Shown here piece by piece: positions 41,583 through 50,285 of a stretch of DNA of 64,000 bases. Origin of the DNA: Patescibacteria group bacterium. Its GTDB lineage: Bacteria > Patescibacteria > Dojkabacteria > J137. Position numbers and translations under genes: made by a program. Below the pieces are notes generated by a model. The model did not search any database. It was not told the origin of the DNA and saw nothing but the letters and a program-made list of their open reading frames with translations. Every line of letters starts with the position of its first letter. Position 1 is the first letter of the stretch. The stretch covers positions 124,001 through 188,000 of the forward strand of contig CAUJCN010000001.1 of NCBI GenBank assembly GCA_963169855.1, read 5' to 3'.

Positions 41583-42308
41583 ATGGCGATTTCCAGAGAA
41601 GACCAGAATACCTTTATTATGATTGCTGGAGTAATGATCGTTTGCTTGATTGCTCTTTGTGCAGTTACTAATACTATTTGGCAGCTAATTCGCGTACCAG
41701 TAACGAATTTCGTTGAAAGCGTTGCTACAACAATACGACTTCAATCTTTGAATTACAATTTTGATATTCCACCAGTAGACGATATTGCTAACCCAACACC
41801 TACACCTACAAATCCAACTTTCCCAGACGAGATTAAAAGCTATCCTGATGCAATTTATACAATTGATGAAATTAATGTTTTCACCCTAGCTGGACAGAAA
41901 CCTGCTCAGAAAAATCTAAAAATAGGAATTGCGTCTATTAACGTTTCTGCGAATCTTTATCAAGGCGAACCTTCAGAGGAGTTTTTAAAAGAAGGTTTCT
42001 GGGTAAGTCCTACAGAAAGCGAATTAGGTGATGGAGAGACAGTTTTCTTCTGCAACAGAAGATTCTTCGGTCCAAATGATGCCAGAGGCTGCTGGAATAT
42101 TGATAAAGTAAACGTTTCAGATAGTATCGTAATAACTTTCGAAAATTCAGCTTTAGAATACAAAGTTATCGGAACAAACATTTTTAACGCAGATGATGCA
42201 CTTATCTATCAGGTGAATCCTGATAAAGATCAAATAAAGATCATTACAACTCATCCACTAGAGTCGAACTCTCAGAGATTCGTTGTGCTTGCAGAGAGAG
42301 TCAAATAA
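41583..42308 (+). CDS. Sortase-like membrane protein lacking catalytic His and Cys
   Basis: 241 residues: one transmembrane helix (about 11-33), a Pro/Thr spacer (NPTPTPTNPTFPDE), and an extracellular domain with sortase order. LKIGIASINVSANLYQG is beta1-2, GDGETVFFCNRRFF stands where sortases have GHR, NIDKVNVSDSIVITFENSALEYKVIG follows, and IKIITTHPLESNSQRFVVLAE stands where sortases have LTTC...R. The His position reads Asn158 and the Cys position His224; only Arg232 is kept. It is therefore likely a non-transpeptidase sortase relative. TATATT ends 6 nt before the ATG; a TATAAT lies further up. Confidence 0.65.
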   Translation: MAISREDQNTFIMIAGVMIVCLIALCAVTNTIWQLIRVPVTNFVESVATTIRLQSLNYNFDIPPVDDIANPTPTPTNPTFPDEIKSYPDAIYTIDEINVFTLAGQKPAQKNLKIGIASINVSANLYQGEPSEEFLKEGFWVSPTESELGDGETVFFCNRRFFGPNDARGCWNIDKVNVSDSIVITFENSALEYKVIGTNIFNADDALIYQVNPDKDQIKIITTHPLESNSQRFVVLAERVK

Positions 42309-42467
42309 AATGCGAAGATCGAAGAAAGAAACTAGAAATATTGAATTCTTTGATTATCTTTCGAACTTCGTTCTTCAGATTTCGATCTTTAGGACTGAGT
42401 TGTACATAAACTCTTGTTTCCTATAGAATGTATTAACTTTAACCTTTTAGCTTTTAACCTTTTTTAA

Positions 42468-44024
42468 TTGGCAGACTTCTTTAAACGACCAAAACCATTT
42501 GTCCTAATCTCTATGGACGGAGTTGGAGTAGCTCCACAAGGCCCTGGAAATGCTGTAATGGCTGCAAACACTAGTAGTCTAGATAAATACTGGCCACAGT
42601 ACCCACATACTTATTTAGAGGCATCTCAGCTTTATGTAGGATTACCTTCGGGAACAGACGGGAACAGCGAGGTCGGTCACATGACAATGGGTGCTGGTAG
42701 AGTCATTTTCCAAAACTTACCTAGAATTGATAACTCAATTACAAACGGGTCTTTTTTTCAGAATCCTGTAATTATAAACGCATTTGACCACGCAAAGCAG
42801 AACAACAGTAATGTGCACTTTATTGGCTTAGTTGGGTCTGGGCTTGTTCACGCATCCAATGATCATTTAAGAGCCTTACTAAAATTCGCTTCCCAAGAAA
42901 AAATGAATCCTGACAAAGTTTTTGTTCATGCTTTTACAGATGGAAGAGATTCTTCGCCAACAGAAGCTATCGAGTTACTAGATCAGATTGAATCGTTTAT
43001 GTACCAAAAACGAATCGGAAGACTAGCATCGATAATTGGTAGAGCATATGCGATGGATAGAAACCGAAATTGGGGAAAAACAAAAATTGCTTATGATGCT
43101 TTAGTTAATGGAGTCGGAACAAAAACAAAAAACTACAAAAAAGCGATAGAGGCTTCTTACGGAAAGGAGATTTTTGATGAGTACATTGATCCTATCTTAA
43201 TTGAAAAGAATGGTGGAGAGATCGTTACCATCAAAGATAACGACGCAATAATTTTCTATAACTTTAGACCTGATAGAGCAGTCCAGTTAAATATGGCTTT
43301 CGAAGATAAAGAATTCAAAGGATTTGAAAGGACAGCTTTGGACAATATTTACTTTGCAGGAATGAACGAATATGAAAACGGATTTCCCTTAAATAAAATT
43401 TTTCCTCCAGAAAGAGTTCTTACTCCACTTGGAAAAGTTTTATCTGATGCTGGACTTTTACAATTAAGAATTGCAGAATCAGAGAAATTTCCTCATGTTA
43501 CTTATTTCTTTAACGGGCAAATCAAAGAAATCATGCCTGGCGAAACATGGTTAGAAGTTCCTTCACCGAAAGATGTTACAACTTACGACGAGAAGCCAGA
43601 AATGAGTCAACGATGGGTTGCAAAAATGGTAGTAGAGAAAATTGAAGAAGGAACATTCGATTTTATTCTTGTAAACTTTGCTGGACCAGATATGGTTGCT
43701 CACACAGGAAATATAGAAGCTACCGTAAAAGCAATGGAAGCTTGTGATCAATCTATTGGCATAATTGTTGAAGAAGTTCTAAAACACGATGGAGTCGTAA
43801 TAATTACAGCTGACCACGGAAATGCAGAAGAAATGCTAGATTTAAGAACTGGAAGTATGGATACCAAGCACTCAACAAATCCTGTTCCAATAATTATCAT
43901 AAAAAAAGGATTAATGACTAGGGAACTTCCAGTTGGAGGATTAGCTGATGTTGCACCAACAATTTTAGGTTTAATGGGTATTCCACAACCTGCGGAAATG
44001 ACAGGAAGAGATTTACTAAGTTGA
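42468..44024 (+). CDS. gpmI: 2,3-bisphosphoglycerate-independent phosphoglycerate mutase
   Basis: 518-residue glycolytic enzyme interconverting 3- and 2-phosphoglycerate through a phosphoserine intermediate with two Mn2+. LISMDGVGVAPQGPGN carries the first metal Asp, and DGNSEVGHMTMGAGR carries the nucleophile Ser67. HAFTDGRDSSPTEAI, GRAYAMDRNRNWGKT, FNFRPDRAVQL-like YNFRPDRAVQ, NFAGPDMVAHTG and TADHGNAEEM follow. The start is a TTG at 42468 giving (M)ADFFKRPKPF. The 159-base gap upstream holds only an inverted repeat (AAGATCGAA ... TTCGATCTT, 42316-42392). Confidence 0.97.
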   Translation: MADFFKRPKPFVLISMDGVGVAPQGPGNAVMAANTSSLDKYWPQYPHTYLEASQLYVGLPSGTDGNSEVGHMTMGAGRVIFQNLPRIDNSITNGSFFQNPVIINAFDHAKQNNSNVHFIGLVGSGLVHASNDHLRALLKFASQEKMNPDKVFVHAFTDGRDSSPTEAIELLDQIESFMYQKRIGRLASIIGRAYAMDRNRNWGKTKIAYDALVNGVGTKTKNYKKAIEASYGKEIFDEYIDPILIEKNGGEIVTIKDNDAIIFYNFRPDRAVQLNMAFEDKEFKGFERTALDNIYFAGMNEYENGFPLNKIFPPERVLTPLGKVLSDAGLLQLRIAESEKFPHVTYFFNGQIKEIMPGETWLEVPSPKDVTTYDEKPEMSQRWVAKMVVEKIEEGTFDFILVNFAGPDMVAHTGNIEATVKAMEACDQSIGIIVEEVLKHDGVVIITADHGNAEEMLDLRTGSMDTKHSTNPVPIIIIKKGLMTRELPVGGLADVAPTILGLMGIPQPAEMTGRDLLS

Positions 44025-44059
44025 TTTTAATTGTATAATATAGCAATCAGTAAAAATTT

Positions 44060-44431
44060 ATGAACCAACAATTTCCTTTGCCAACCAAACCTGCATCATC
44101 AGACTCTATAGTTTTAGCTAATAGATTCCCGCATTTCTTATTAACAGCGTCCGGAAGATTAAGGAGTAAATATCCCCACATGCGGGATGATGAGATTGTT
44201 AAAAGATTAATATTTGGAGATGCCAAATCTCAAGAATTACTCACTAAAGAGCTTGTGGAACAAAGTATTAAGACTGAATTTAGAAATCTTCGTGAGAAAA
44301 ACAGAACATATTTATCAGATCGGATGATATTTTTCCTGAATTTCTACGCAGTACAATTTGGGGGAACACCTTTAGAGTTAGTGAAAGCAGAGAACTGGGA
44401 AATTAAAGATGATATGCTCGCACCTGTTTAG
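44060..44431 (+). CDS. Hypothetical protein, 123 aa
   Basis: Soluble basic protein (MNQQFPLPTKPASSDSIV), with helices in the C-terminal two-thirds. TATAAT at 44034-44039 gives a short leader of about 14 nt. It overlaps the convergent ligD by 4 bases. No motif recognised. Confidence 0.65.
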   Translation: MNQQFPLPTKPASSDSIVLANRFPHFLLTASGRLRSKYPHMRDDEIVKRLIFGDAKSQELLTKELVEQSIKTEFRNLREKNRTYLSDRMIFFLNFYAVQFGGTPLELVKAENWEIKDDMLAPV

Positions 44432-46995
44432 TTGAGATCTTTGATTATTTTCTCTAAATCAATTCCTTCTTCAAGAACGCCTTTCCAAAGATCGCCTTCC
44501 TTTTCAATACGTTTCATTGTGTTTTTAATATTGAATTTCTTTGGATCTAACCTCCCATTAACTTCTTCCCAATGAAGTGGTGTAGAGACAGGAGCACCAT
44601 CTACAGGTCTAACAGAATAGACACAACAAGTTGTTTGTCCTTTTCGGTTTTGAAGATAATCAATGTAAACTTTGCCTTTTCTTTTATCTGGATTTCTTTC
44701 CAAACTAACTATTTTAGGAAGTCGGTTTTGAATTTTTACAGAAACTAATTCTGCAAATATCTTGATTTGTTCGAAGTCATACTTAGCGTCCAACGGAATA
44801 TAAATATGAAGTCCACGTTTTCCCGAAGTTTTACAATAACTTGGAATTTTAATCTCTTCGCAGAAATCGTGAATTTTCTTAGCAACTTTAACAACTTCTT
44901 TGAAATCAATTTTTACTGGGTCAAGATCAAATAAAATGTAGTCTGGATTATCTAGACTATCAATTCTGGAGTTCCATGGGTTAATTTCGATACAGCCCAA
45001 ATTTGCTAAAAATAGTAAGGTTTCTTTGTTCTGGCATAAGAGATAATCTACATATTCTTTTGTAGATTTCGAATAAATTCTTTTTCGCTTTACGTAGTCC
45101 GGTCGACTTGCATCGAAATCTTTCTGATAAAAACTATTTCCTTTGATTCCATTCGGATGACGATTAAGATTTTGAGGTCTATCAATTAAGTATGGCATCA
45201 TTACATCGCCAATTTCGTTATAGTATTCAAGCAAATCTTGTTTTGTATACTTGTCTTTTGGAAAATACACTTTATCCAAATGGGTGTAAGCTAGGTCAGG
45301 TAAAGTATTGGTCATACCGTCTCGATCCCTTGACTTGCCTTGCCCAAAGAAGCCTTGGCGTAGTTGCGGTTCTGCAATTACATCTGTAGCTTTTTTATCC
45401 TTTCGAATTCCTAAATAAACTGGATGTCTTAGTAACTTTTCATCAGTCCATTCTGTAAATTTGACTTGAACAACAATGCTTGGTTTCACCCATTTTTTTA
45501 CAGTCTTAGTTTGAATTAGTTCTGATGGTTGGAAAGGACTATTGACGCTTTTATGTTTATCCATTAGTGTCTGAAGTTCTTTCATTGTGTTGTCGTCGAA
45601 ACCTGTTCCCGCTAACCCTCTGTACACAAATTTTCCATTTACATATTCTCCTAAAAGAATTGAACCGAAGTGATGTCTGTTTCCCTTTGGTTTTGTATAA
45701 CCTCCTATCACAAACTCTCTTTCGTTTACTGATTTAATTTTTAGCCAATCTGTACTTCTGTGATCTAAATATCTACTTCCTTTTCTTTTAGCAATTATTC
45801 CCTCCATTCCCAACTTCTCAGCACTTTTAAATAACGACTCACCATCTTCGAAAGTATCGCTAATCTGGAGAACATCATTTTCTTTAATTATGTCTTTCAG
45901 GATTTCTTTTCGTTTTTCAATCGGAAGATTTCTTAAATCAAACTTATCGAAATACAAAACATCGAAAACATAAAACAACAATTTTTCTTTTGAACCCTTA
46001 GTGTGGTTCTGTAGTAATTGAAATTTTGGAATGCCTTTATCATCTACAGCTACAACTTCTCCATCGAGCAAGATTTTCCCAGGAATTTTTTCTAAAGCAT
46101 TTACAACTTCTGGAAAGTCTTTGTTGAAAGTTACATTGTTTCGTGAGTACAATCTCACTTTCCCTTTATCAATTTCTGCCAAAGCTCTGTAGCCGTCCCA
46201 TTTTAGTTCGTATAGCCAATCATTATTGTCGAATGGGTTTTCTGTAATCCCAGCAAGCATTGGAGTTACATTGCGAGGGAATTCGCTCTTTTCTGGTTCA
46301 GAGTCTAGTTCGGTGTAAACTTCGCCAGTAGAATCAGGTCCCGCATTTAATGCGGGATCTGTTGATGACATCCCATCCCACTTAATAGCTTTTTTGGCTT
46401 TCTTGTCTTCTGCAATTTCTTCCATGGATCTTCCAGTTCGAACCGAAACATCTTCGTGCGAGATTTCTTTATTAGCGAATTCGTCATCGTGTTTTATTAA
46501 AAGCCAAGCATTATCTTTACCTCCGAACTTATTGTTTTTAATTTTTACTAATGCAAATTCTCCATTCAGTTTTTTTCCAAACAGTCTAAATTTCAATTGT
46601 CCGTCTTTAATTTGCTCAACAACCGAATCTTCCTCCGTTTCTTTTTCCTTTTTTGTTAGAGGAGAGTAGAAACCTTCGTCCCAAATCATTACTGTTCCTG
46701 CACCGTAGTTGCCTTCTGGAATTGTTCCTTCGAAATCATTGTATTCGATTGGATGATCTTCAACAGCCATTGCCAAATGTTTTTCAGCAGATCTTAATGT
46801 TGGACCTTTTGGAACTGCCCAGCTTTTCATTACACCTTCACTTTCTAAACGAAGATCGTAATGTAAATGTGAAGCTTCGTGCTTCTGAACAACAAATCTC
46901 AACTTGGAATCCGACGAAGTCTTGACGTAGTCGGAACCTTTTGGTTCCGGTGTTGTGCTGAAATCGCGCTTTCGTTTATATTTATCTAGAGGCAT
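44428..46995 (-). CDS. ligD: Multifunctional NHEJ DNA ligase LigD (PE-LIG-POL)
   Basis: 855 residues with three domains in the Pseudomonas-like order. The 3'-phosphoesterase (about 1-170) has FVVQKHEASHLHYDLRLE and GTIPEGNYGAGTV. The ATP-dependent ligase (about 240-550) has nucleophile Lys265 in YELKWDGYRAL, then DGEVVAVD, EGIIAKRKGSRY and KWVKPSIVVQVKFTEWT. The primase-polymerase (about 575-855) has DYILFDLDPV, CKTSGKRGLHIYIPL and VYIDYLQNRKGQTTCCVYSVRP. It end-processes and seals double-strand breaks with Ku. It overlaps the ku gene by 14 bases. A GC-rich palindrome encodes residues 213-220 in the PE-LIG linker. Confidence 0.96.
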   Translation of the reverse strand: MPLDKYKRKRDFSTTPEPKGSDYVKTSSDSKLRFVVQKHEASHLHYDLRLESEGVMKSWAVPKGPTLRSAEKHLAMAVEDHPIEYNDFEGTIPEGNYGAGTVMIWDEGFYSPLTKKEKETEEDSVVEQIKDGQLKFRLFGKKLNGEFALVKIKNNKFGGKDNAWLLIKHDDEFANKEISHEDVSVRTGRSMEEIAEDKKAKKAIKWDGMSSTDPALNAGPDSTGEVYTELDSEPEKSEFPRNVTPMLAGITENPFDNNDWLYELKWDGYRALAEIDKGKVRLYSRNNVTFNKDFPEVVNALEKIPGKILLDGEVVAVDDKGIPKFQLLQNHTKGSKEKLLFYVFDVLYFDKFDLRNLPIEKRKEILKDIIKENDVLQISDTFEDGESLFKSAEKLGMEGIIAKRKGSRYLDHRSTDWLKIKSVNEREFVIGGYTKPKGNRHHFGSILLGEYVNGKFVYRGLAGTGFDDNTMKELQTLMDKHKSVNSPFQPSELIQTKTVKKWVKPSIVVQVKFTEWTDEKLLRHPVYLGIRKDKKATDVIAEPQLRQGFFGQGKSRDRDGMTNTLPDLAYTHLDKVYFPKDKYTKQDLLEYYNEIGDVMMPYLIDRPQNLNRHPNGIKGNSFYQKDFDASRPDYVKRKRIYSKSTKEYVDYLLCQNKETLLFLANLGCIEINPWNSRIDSLDNPDYILFDLDPVKIDFKEVVKVAKKIHDFCEEIKIPSYCKTSGKRGLHIYIPLDAKYDFEQIKIFAELVSVKIQNRLPKIVSLERNPDKRKGKVYIDYLQNRKGQTTCCVYSVRPVDGAPVSTPLHWEEVNGRLDPKKFNIKNTMKRIEKEGDLWKGVLEEGIDLEKIIKDLN
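46338..46359. repeat. GC-rich palindrome inside ligD
   Basis: TCCCGCATT-T-AATGCGGGA (46339-46357), a near-perfect 19-bp palindrome in an otherwise AT-rich gene, encoding part of the PE-LIG linker (DPALNAGP). The arm TCCCGCATT also occurs in the fusA terminator. Confidence 0.8.
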
Positions 46996-47773
46996 GCGCT
47001 TCTACTTTGAATTTGATTAGACTTTCTTGAAGAAGCTTAGTTAGATTTGATTCATTTGCTTCAACTCTTTTTTCTGGTTTCTGAACTCTAATAGTTTTGT
47101 GTTTAGCTTTTGCATCGATCAGTTTCTTTAGTTTTTTAATGTAGTCATCCTGATAGTCAGCAATATCGAATTTTTCTGTCATCTTTTCAATAAGATCTGT
47201 AGCCATATCCAATTCTTTGCTATCAACATCAGTTTTTCCAGGAATTTCTAAGTCTGAAGTTTCTCTAATTTCGTCTTCGTACCTCATTTGGTTTATTACC
47301 AACATATTTCCTCGAGGAGCAATTACGCAAAGTCTTTCTCGATTTCTCATTACAAACTCTGCAATTCCTACTTTCTTAGATTTTTTGAGAGCTTTGTTTA
47401 AAAGTGCGTAAAGTTTTTTTGCTTTTGGATCTGGTTCTAAATAGTAAGGAGTTTCGAAGTAAATTGGATCAATTTCATCTTCGTCAACAAAGGACGAAAT
47501 TTCTAAATTCTGACTTTTCTCCATATCAACTTTATCGAAATCTTCTGGTTCTAAAACAACGTAATCTCCCTTTTTGTGTTCGTAACCTTTTACAACATCT
47601 TTCCACGCCACTTCCTTTCCGGTTTTTGTATCAATTCTTGCGTAACGAATAGGAGATTTGTCTTTTTTACTTAAAAGGTCGAGGTCGATTTCAACGGCAT
47701 TAGTTGCGCTGTATAGTTTAATTGGAATGTATACCAATCCAAATGTTATTCCTCCAGTCCAAATAGGTCTCAT
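46982..47773 (-). CDS. ku: NHEJ end-binding protein Ku
   Basis: 263-residue bacterial Ku, a homodimeric ring that binds DNA ends and recruits LigD. RPIWTGGITFGLVYIPIKLYSAT is the characteristic start, followed by YEHKKGDYVVLEPEDFDKV, FETPYYLEPDPKAKKLYALLNKAL, FVMRNRERLCVIAPRGNMLVINQMRY and the C-terminal KLIDAKAKHKTI. TAGAAT at 47785-47780 ends six bases before the ATG (leaderless). It is the first gene of the ku-ligD operon. Confidence 0.96.
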   Translation of the reverse strand: MRPIWTGGITFGLVYIPIKLYSATNAVEIDLDLLSKKDKSPIRYARIDTKTGKEVAWKDVVKGYEHKKGDYVVLEPEDFDKVDMEKSQNLEISSFVDEDEIDPIYFETPYYLEPDPKAKKLYALLNKALKKSKKVGIAEFVMRNRERLCVIAPRGNMLVINQMRYEDEIRETSDLEIPGKTDVDSKELDMATDLIEKMTEKFDIADYQDDYIKKLKKLIDAKAKHKTIRVQKPEKRVEANESNLTKLLQESLIKFKVEAHASR

Positions 47774-47779
47774 AAGTTC

Positions 47780-47785
47780 ATTCTA
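47780..47785 (-). promoter_or_regulatory. -10 box, leaderless promoter of ku-ligD
   Basis: On the minus strand TATAGAAT (TAGAAT 47785-47780) is followed by GAACTT and the ATG at 47773. Confidence 0.55.
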
Positions 47786-47813
47786 TATGAATTGAGGATT
47801 TCTTACAAACTGA

Positions 47814-48167
47814 TTAGATCTCTGCGTAGAGCTGTTTATGAACAACTGGGGATTTGTCGTGGTTCTCGAGTTCTACTTGTACTGGAACAACTTCCTGAGT
47901 TTCTTCTTCCGATGGATCAGTTAACTCTTCTGGGTAAATTACTCTTTGAAGTTGGAAAATTCCAGTTTCCTCTCCCTCATCAAATACTCTAACATAGACA
48001 AACTGAGTTGAATTTTTACTTCCATAAGTGTCTGCAGCAACTCGAACCTTAAATCCTAATCTTACTCTGGTATCTGCATCTACAATTTCGGGGAAATTTG
48101 CTAACTCTATATCGTCGTAGAGTTCTGGGACTGCTAATTGTTTTGGTGTATCAAACACTTCAATCAT
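47814..48167 (-). CDS. Hypothetical acidic protein, 117 aa
   Basis: Predominantly beta protein (MIEVFDTPKQLAVPELYDD; RVRLGFKVRVAADTYGS; QFVYVRVFDEGEETG) with an acidic C-terminal tail. No family recognised. The -10 box TAAAAT ends seven bases before the ATG and lies inside a 15-bp palindrome that could be an operator. Confidence 0.65.
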   Translation of the reverse strand: MIEVFDTPKQLAVPELYDDIELANFPEIVDADTRVRLGFKVRVAADTYGSKNSTQFVYVRVFDEGEETGIFQLQRVIYPEELTDPSEEETQEVVPVQVELENHDKSPVVHKQLYAEI

Positions 48168-48170
48168 TTA

Positions 48171-48185
48171 TGTGATTTTATCACA
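48171..48185. promoter_or_regulatory. Palindromic operator-like site
   Basis: TGTGAT-ttt-ATCACA (48171-48185) overlaps the -10 box of the 117-aa gene. The half-sites resemble CRP-type TGTGA/TCACA, but the spacing is one base shorter than the E. coli consensus. No regulator gene is present in the window. Confidence 0.35.
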
Positions 48186-48215
48186 AAGATTTAAAGGTAC
48201 AAGAGGAGTTATTTC

Positions 48216-48245
48216 TTGACCGGCACGGTTTGCAGGTGATATAAA
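48216..48245 (+). promoter_or_regulatory. Sigma70-type promoter
   Basis: TTGACC (48216-48221), 18 bases, TATAAA (48240-48245), leading to the ATG at 48266 after about 14 nt of leader. Confidence 0.65.
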
Positions 48246-48265
48246 CCTGTAATTAATAATTACCT

Positions 48266-48769
48266 ATGGATATAAAAGAAATATTATCAAATAATCCAGA
48301 CACTCAGAGGATTTTCGCAGCAAACTACTATGTCGAATGTCTTAGAAGAATAATTGTAGATATCGACGAAAATTGGACTGTAAAGGAACTGGCTGCATAT
48401 CTAAGGCAAGTTAAAGATCTGTTACAAAAGTTGTTTTATACATCACAAACTTTTGTTGCTGCTGGGAAGTCGGAGGAATTTTTAAGCAAAATAGAAGAAC
48501 TTCGAACAGAACTGATGACAATAGAAAGAATAGTTAATCAATTACAAATTTCTATCGAACCAAGTATAGATGATTCTTTAGTTAGAAGGTTTCTGACGAA
48601 ACTGAAGTTCTTAAATGTTACTAATACTTGTAGAGCGATTTTAGCTTATATAAATGGTGGTACAATTGTCTATATGGATGAAACTGAAGATGGGAGAATG
48701 TTTACATCTACGCATCAATACGAAGGACTATTGAATATTTTAGAAACAAATCCTGAATCCCAAGACTAA
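48266..48769 (+). CDS. Hypothetical helical protein, 167 aa
   Basis: Soluble all-helical protein (MDIKEILSNNPDTQRIFAAN) of the style of the other orphans here: long amphipathic helices, and a short beta-like segment GGTIVYMDETEDGRMF near the end. No motif recognised. It is followed by tRNA-Ser with its own promoter. Confidence 0.7.
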   Translation: MDIKEILSNNPDTQRIFAANYYVECLRRIIVDIDENWTVKELAAYLRQVKDLLQKLFYTSQTFVAAGKSEEFLSKIEELRTELMTIERIVNQLQISIEPSIDDSLVRRFLTKLKFLNVTNTCRAILAYINGGTIVYMDETEDGRMFTSTHQYEGLLNILETNPESQD

Positions 48770-48785
48770 TCACTTCGTCATATAG

Positions 48786-48791
48786 TATAAT
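48786..48791 (+). promoter_or_regulatory. -10 box of tRNA-Ser
   Basis: Consensus TATAAT at 48786-48791, 16 bases before the mature tRNA 5' end. Confidence 0.55.
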
Positions 48792-48807
48792 CACTATTAA
48801 CCGTAAT

Positions 48808-48895
48808 GGAGAGGTACCCAAGTGGTTAAGGGGGCACATTGCTAACGTGTTAGTAGGCCAAAAGCCTAGCGCGGGTTCGATCCCCGCTCTCTCCG
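48808..48895 (+). tRNA. tRNA-Ser (GCU)
   Basis: 88-nt class II tRNA. The acceptor GGAGAG pairs with CTCTCC, the anticodon loop CATTGCTAACG gives anticodon GCT, and the long variable arm is TTAGTAGGCCAAAAGCCTAGC. The T arm is GCGGG-TTCGATC-CCCGC and the discriminator is G as expected for tRNA-Ser. CCA is not encoded. Confidence 0.95.
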
Positions 48896-48906
48896 TATTA
48901 GACAAA

Positions 48907-49824
48907 ATGAACATTTATCCTCAAAGTTATACAGTCTGGGACACAGTAACAAATCTTCTTTCATTCACAGGAGTTGATGACTCAAATACTTGGAAAGAAA
49001 TCTTTATAAGTTCGATCTTAATTCCTGTTGTAATATTTTTAAGTCTTGCCTTACATAATTGGTATAAAAACGCTAGACCTTTATGGCAAGTATTGCATGG
49101 ATTTTCGGATGCCTCAAACAATATTTACATATTTCTAAGTCAGTTGTTACCTGTAAATGAATACGGGGTTGAGAACACTCAGCAAAAATATGTTATCAGA
49201 TATCTTAACCCTATACCTAGCAATGGATTAAGAACTAACAAAGCTGACCGTCGGAATATTAGTCCTGTATGGCCTGAAGCAGAGGGACTAGTATTAGGAA
49301 ACATCTACAATTTACTAGGTAAACTTAAAAGAACTGATAATATTCACTTAGGGAGTTTGATCCACGACTGGGAGAAAATCCAATTCCCTACCATTTGTAT
49401 AGGATTCAATCCAAAATATGACCAAATTAAGGAGTTATGTAATACAGATTTCACTTACAATAGATCGTCAATTCAGCTGAAGGATAGCAATAATTCTATT
49501 TCGCCTTATGGAGTTGACGGTGCTGTGATTCAAAAAACTTATTACAACAATACTTCAATTCCTATATTTATTCTTGCAGGACTTGGAATAGCTGGAACCA
49601 AGGCCTCGGGCTATATACTTTCAAAATATGCAGTAGATTTTGGGAAATTGTACGGGAGAAAACCCTTCTGTATATTGATAAAGACTTCTAGTAAGGATGG
49701 TTTAGAGTCATCAGTTATTGTAGAGATGACATCTAATGTAAGTTGGTTAAATAAAATTAAATATCCTTTTGTCTTTTTGAAATACAGAAAATATTTTAAA
49801 GAATCAGAAAATCCAAAAATTTAG
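48907..49824 (+). CDS. Hypothetical membrane-anchored protein, 305 aa
   Basis: Start taken at the ATG 48907 (MNIYPQSYTVWDTVTNLLS), because the longer frame would begin inside tRNA-Ser. One transmembrane helix (about 33-52, ISSILIPVVIFLSLALHNWY) is followed by a mainly cytoplasmic or external soluble domain. That domain contains FILAGLGIAGTKASGYILSKY, which resembles a dinucleotide-like Gly-rich turn, but no family is recognised. It lies only 11 nt after the tRNA and may be co-transcribed with it. Confidence 0.7.
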   Translation: MNIYPQSYTVWDTVTNLLSFTGVDDSNTWKEIFISSILIPVVIFLSLALHNWYKNARPLWQVLHGFSDASNNIYIFLSQLLPVNEYGVENTQQKYVIRYLNPIPSNGLRTNKADRRNISPVWPEAEGLVLGNIYNLLGKLKRTDNIHLGSLIHDWEKIQFPTICIGFNPKYDQIKELCNTDFTYNRSSIQLKDSNNSISPYGVDGAVIQKTYYNNTSIPIFILAGLGIAGTKASGYILSKYAVDFGKLYGRKPFCILIKTSSKDGLESSVIVEMTSNVSWLNKIKYPFVFLKYRKYFKESENPKI

Positions 49825-49975
49825 AATTCAAGAAATCGAATAGTTTGACATAACTCAAATTTTCCAAAAATAATTTCACTATGAAATACAACATCAGATC
49901 TACGACTTCCTTCTAAGCTTACATTGCTAAGCACAAATTCATATCCCTATTAATTAAATAGTTAAAACTTTACGC

Positions 49976-50278
49976 ATGTCAGATATTTTAGAAAGTGATA
50001 GTCACGCACACCTACTTGGTTACGAATCTTTTGATGATCAGGAACAATTTGTAATCCAAGCAGCAATATTAATAAACGCATCCGTTGGTTCAATGAACGG
50101 AATCCTTAGAGCAATTCAAGTTATTGAAATTGTTCTTAAAAGACTACACTACAAACACGAAGAAGTTGGAGTTGATGCTCAAGAATTCTTTAGTGTAGAC
50201 AACTTACAGAAAGTATTTATGAAATTAGATAAATCATCAATCATAGGAATTTCTGAAGATCTAGGATTTGAATTCTAG
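49976..50278 (+). CDS. Hypothetical protein, 100 aa
   Basis: Small acidic helical protein (MSDILESDSHAHLLGYESFDD). TAAAAC ends about seven bases before the ATG, compatible with a leaderless mRNA. It ends in a clear terminator. No motif recognised. The 151-base gap before it shows TTGACA at 49843 but no gene. Confidence 0.65.
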   Translation: MSDILESDSHAHLLGYESFDDQEQFVIQAAILINASVGSMNGILRAIQVIEIVLKRLHYKHEEVGVDAQEFFSVDNLQKVFMKLDKSSIIGISEDLGFEF

Positions 50279-50285
50279 AATATTG

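Noticed and set aside
42316..42392. Inverted repeat AAGATCGAA ... TTCGATCTT before gpmI as a riboswitch or terminator
   Set aside because: The arms are short, about 60 bases apart, and no T-run or conserved aptamer pattern is visible.
48847..48906. Upstream extension of the 305-aa membrane-anchored gene
   Set aside because: It would start inside the tRNA-Ser gene; the ATG at 48907 lies after the tRNA and begins a natural N-terminus.
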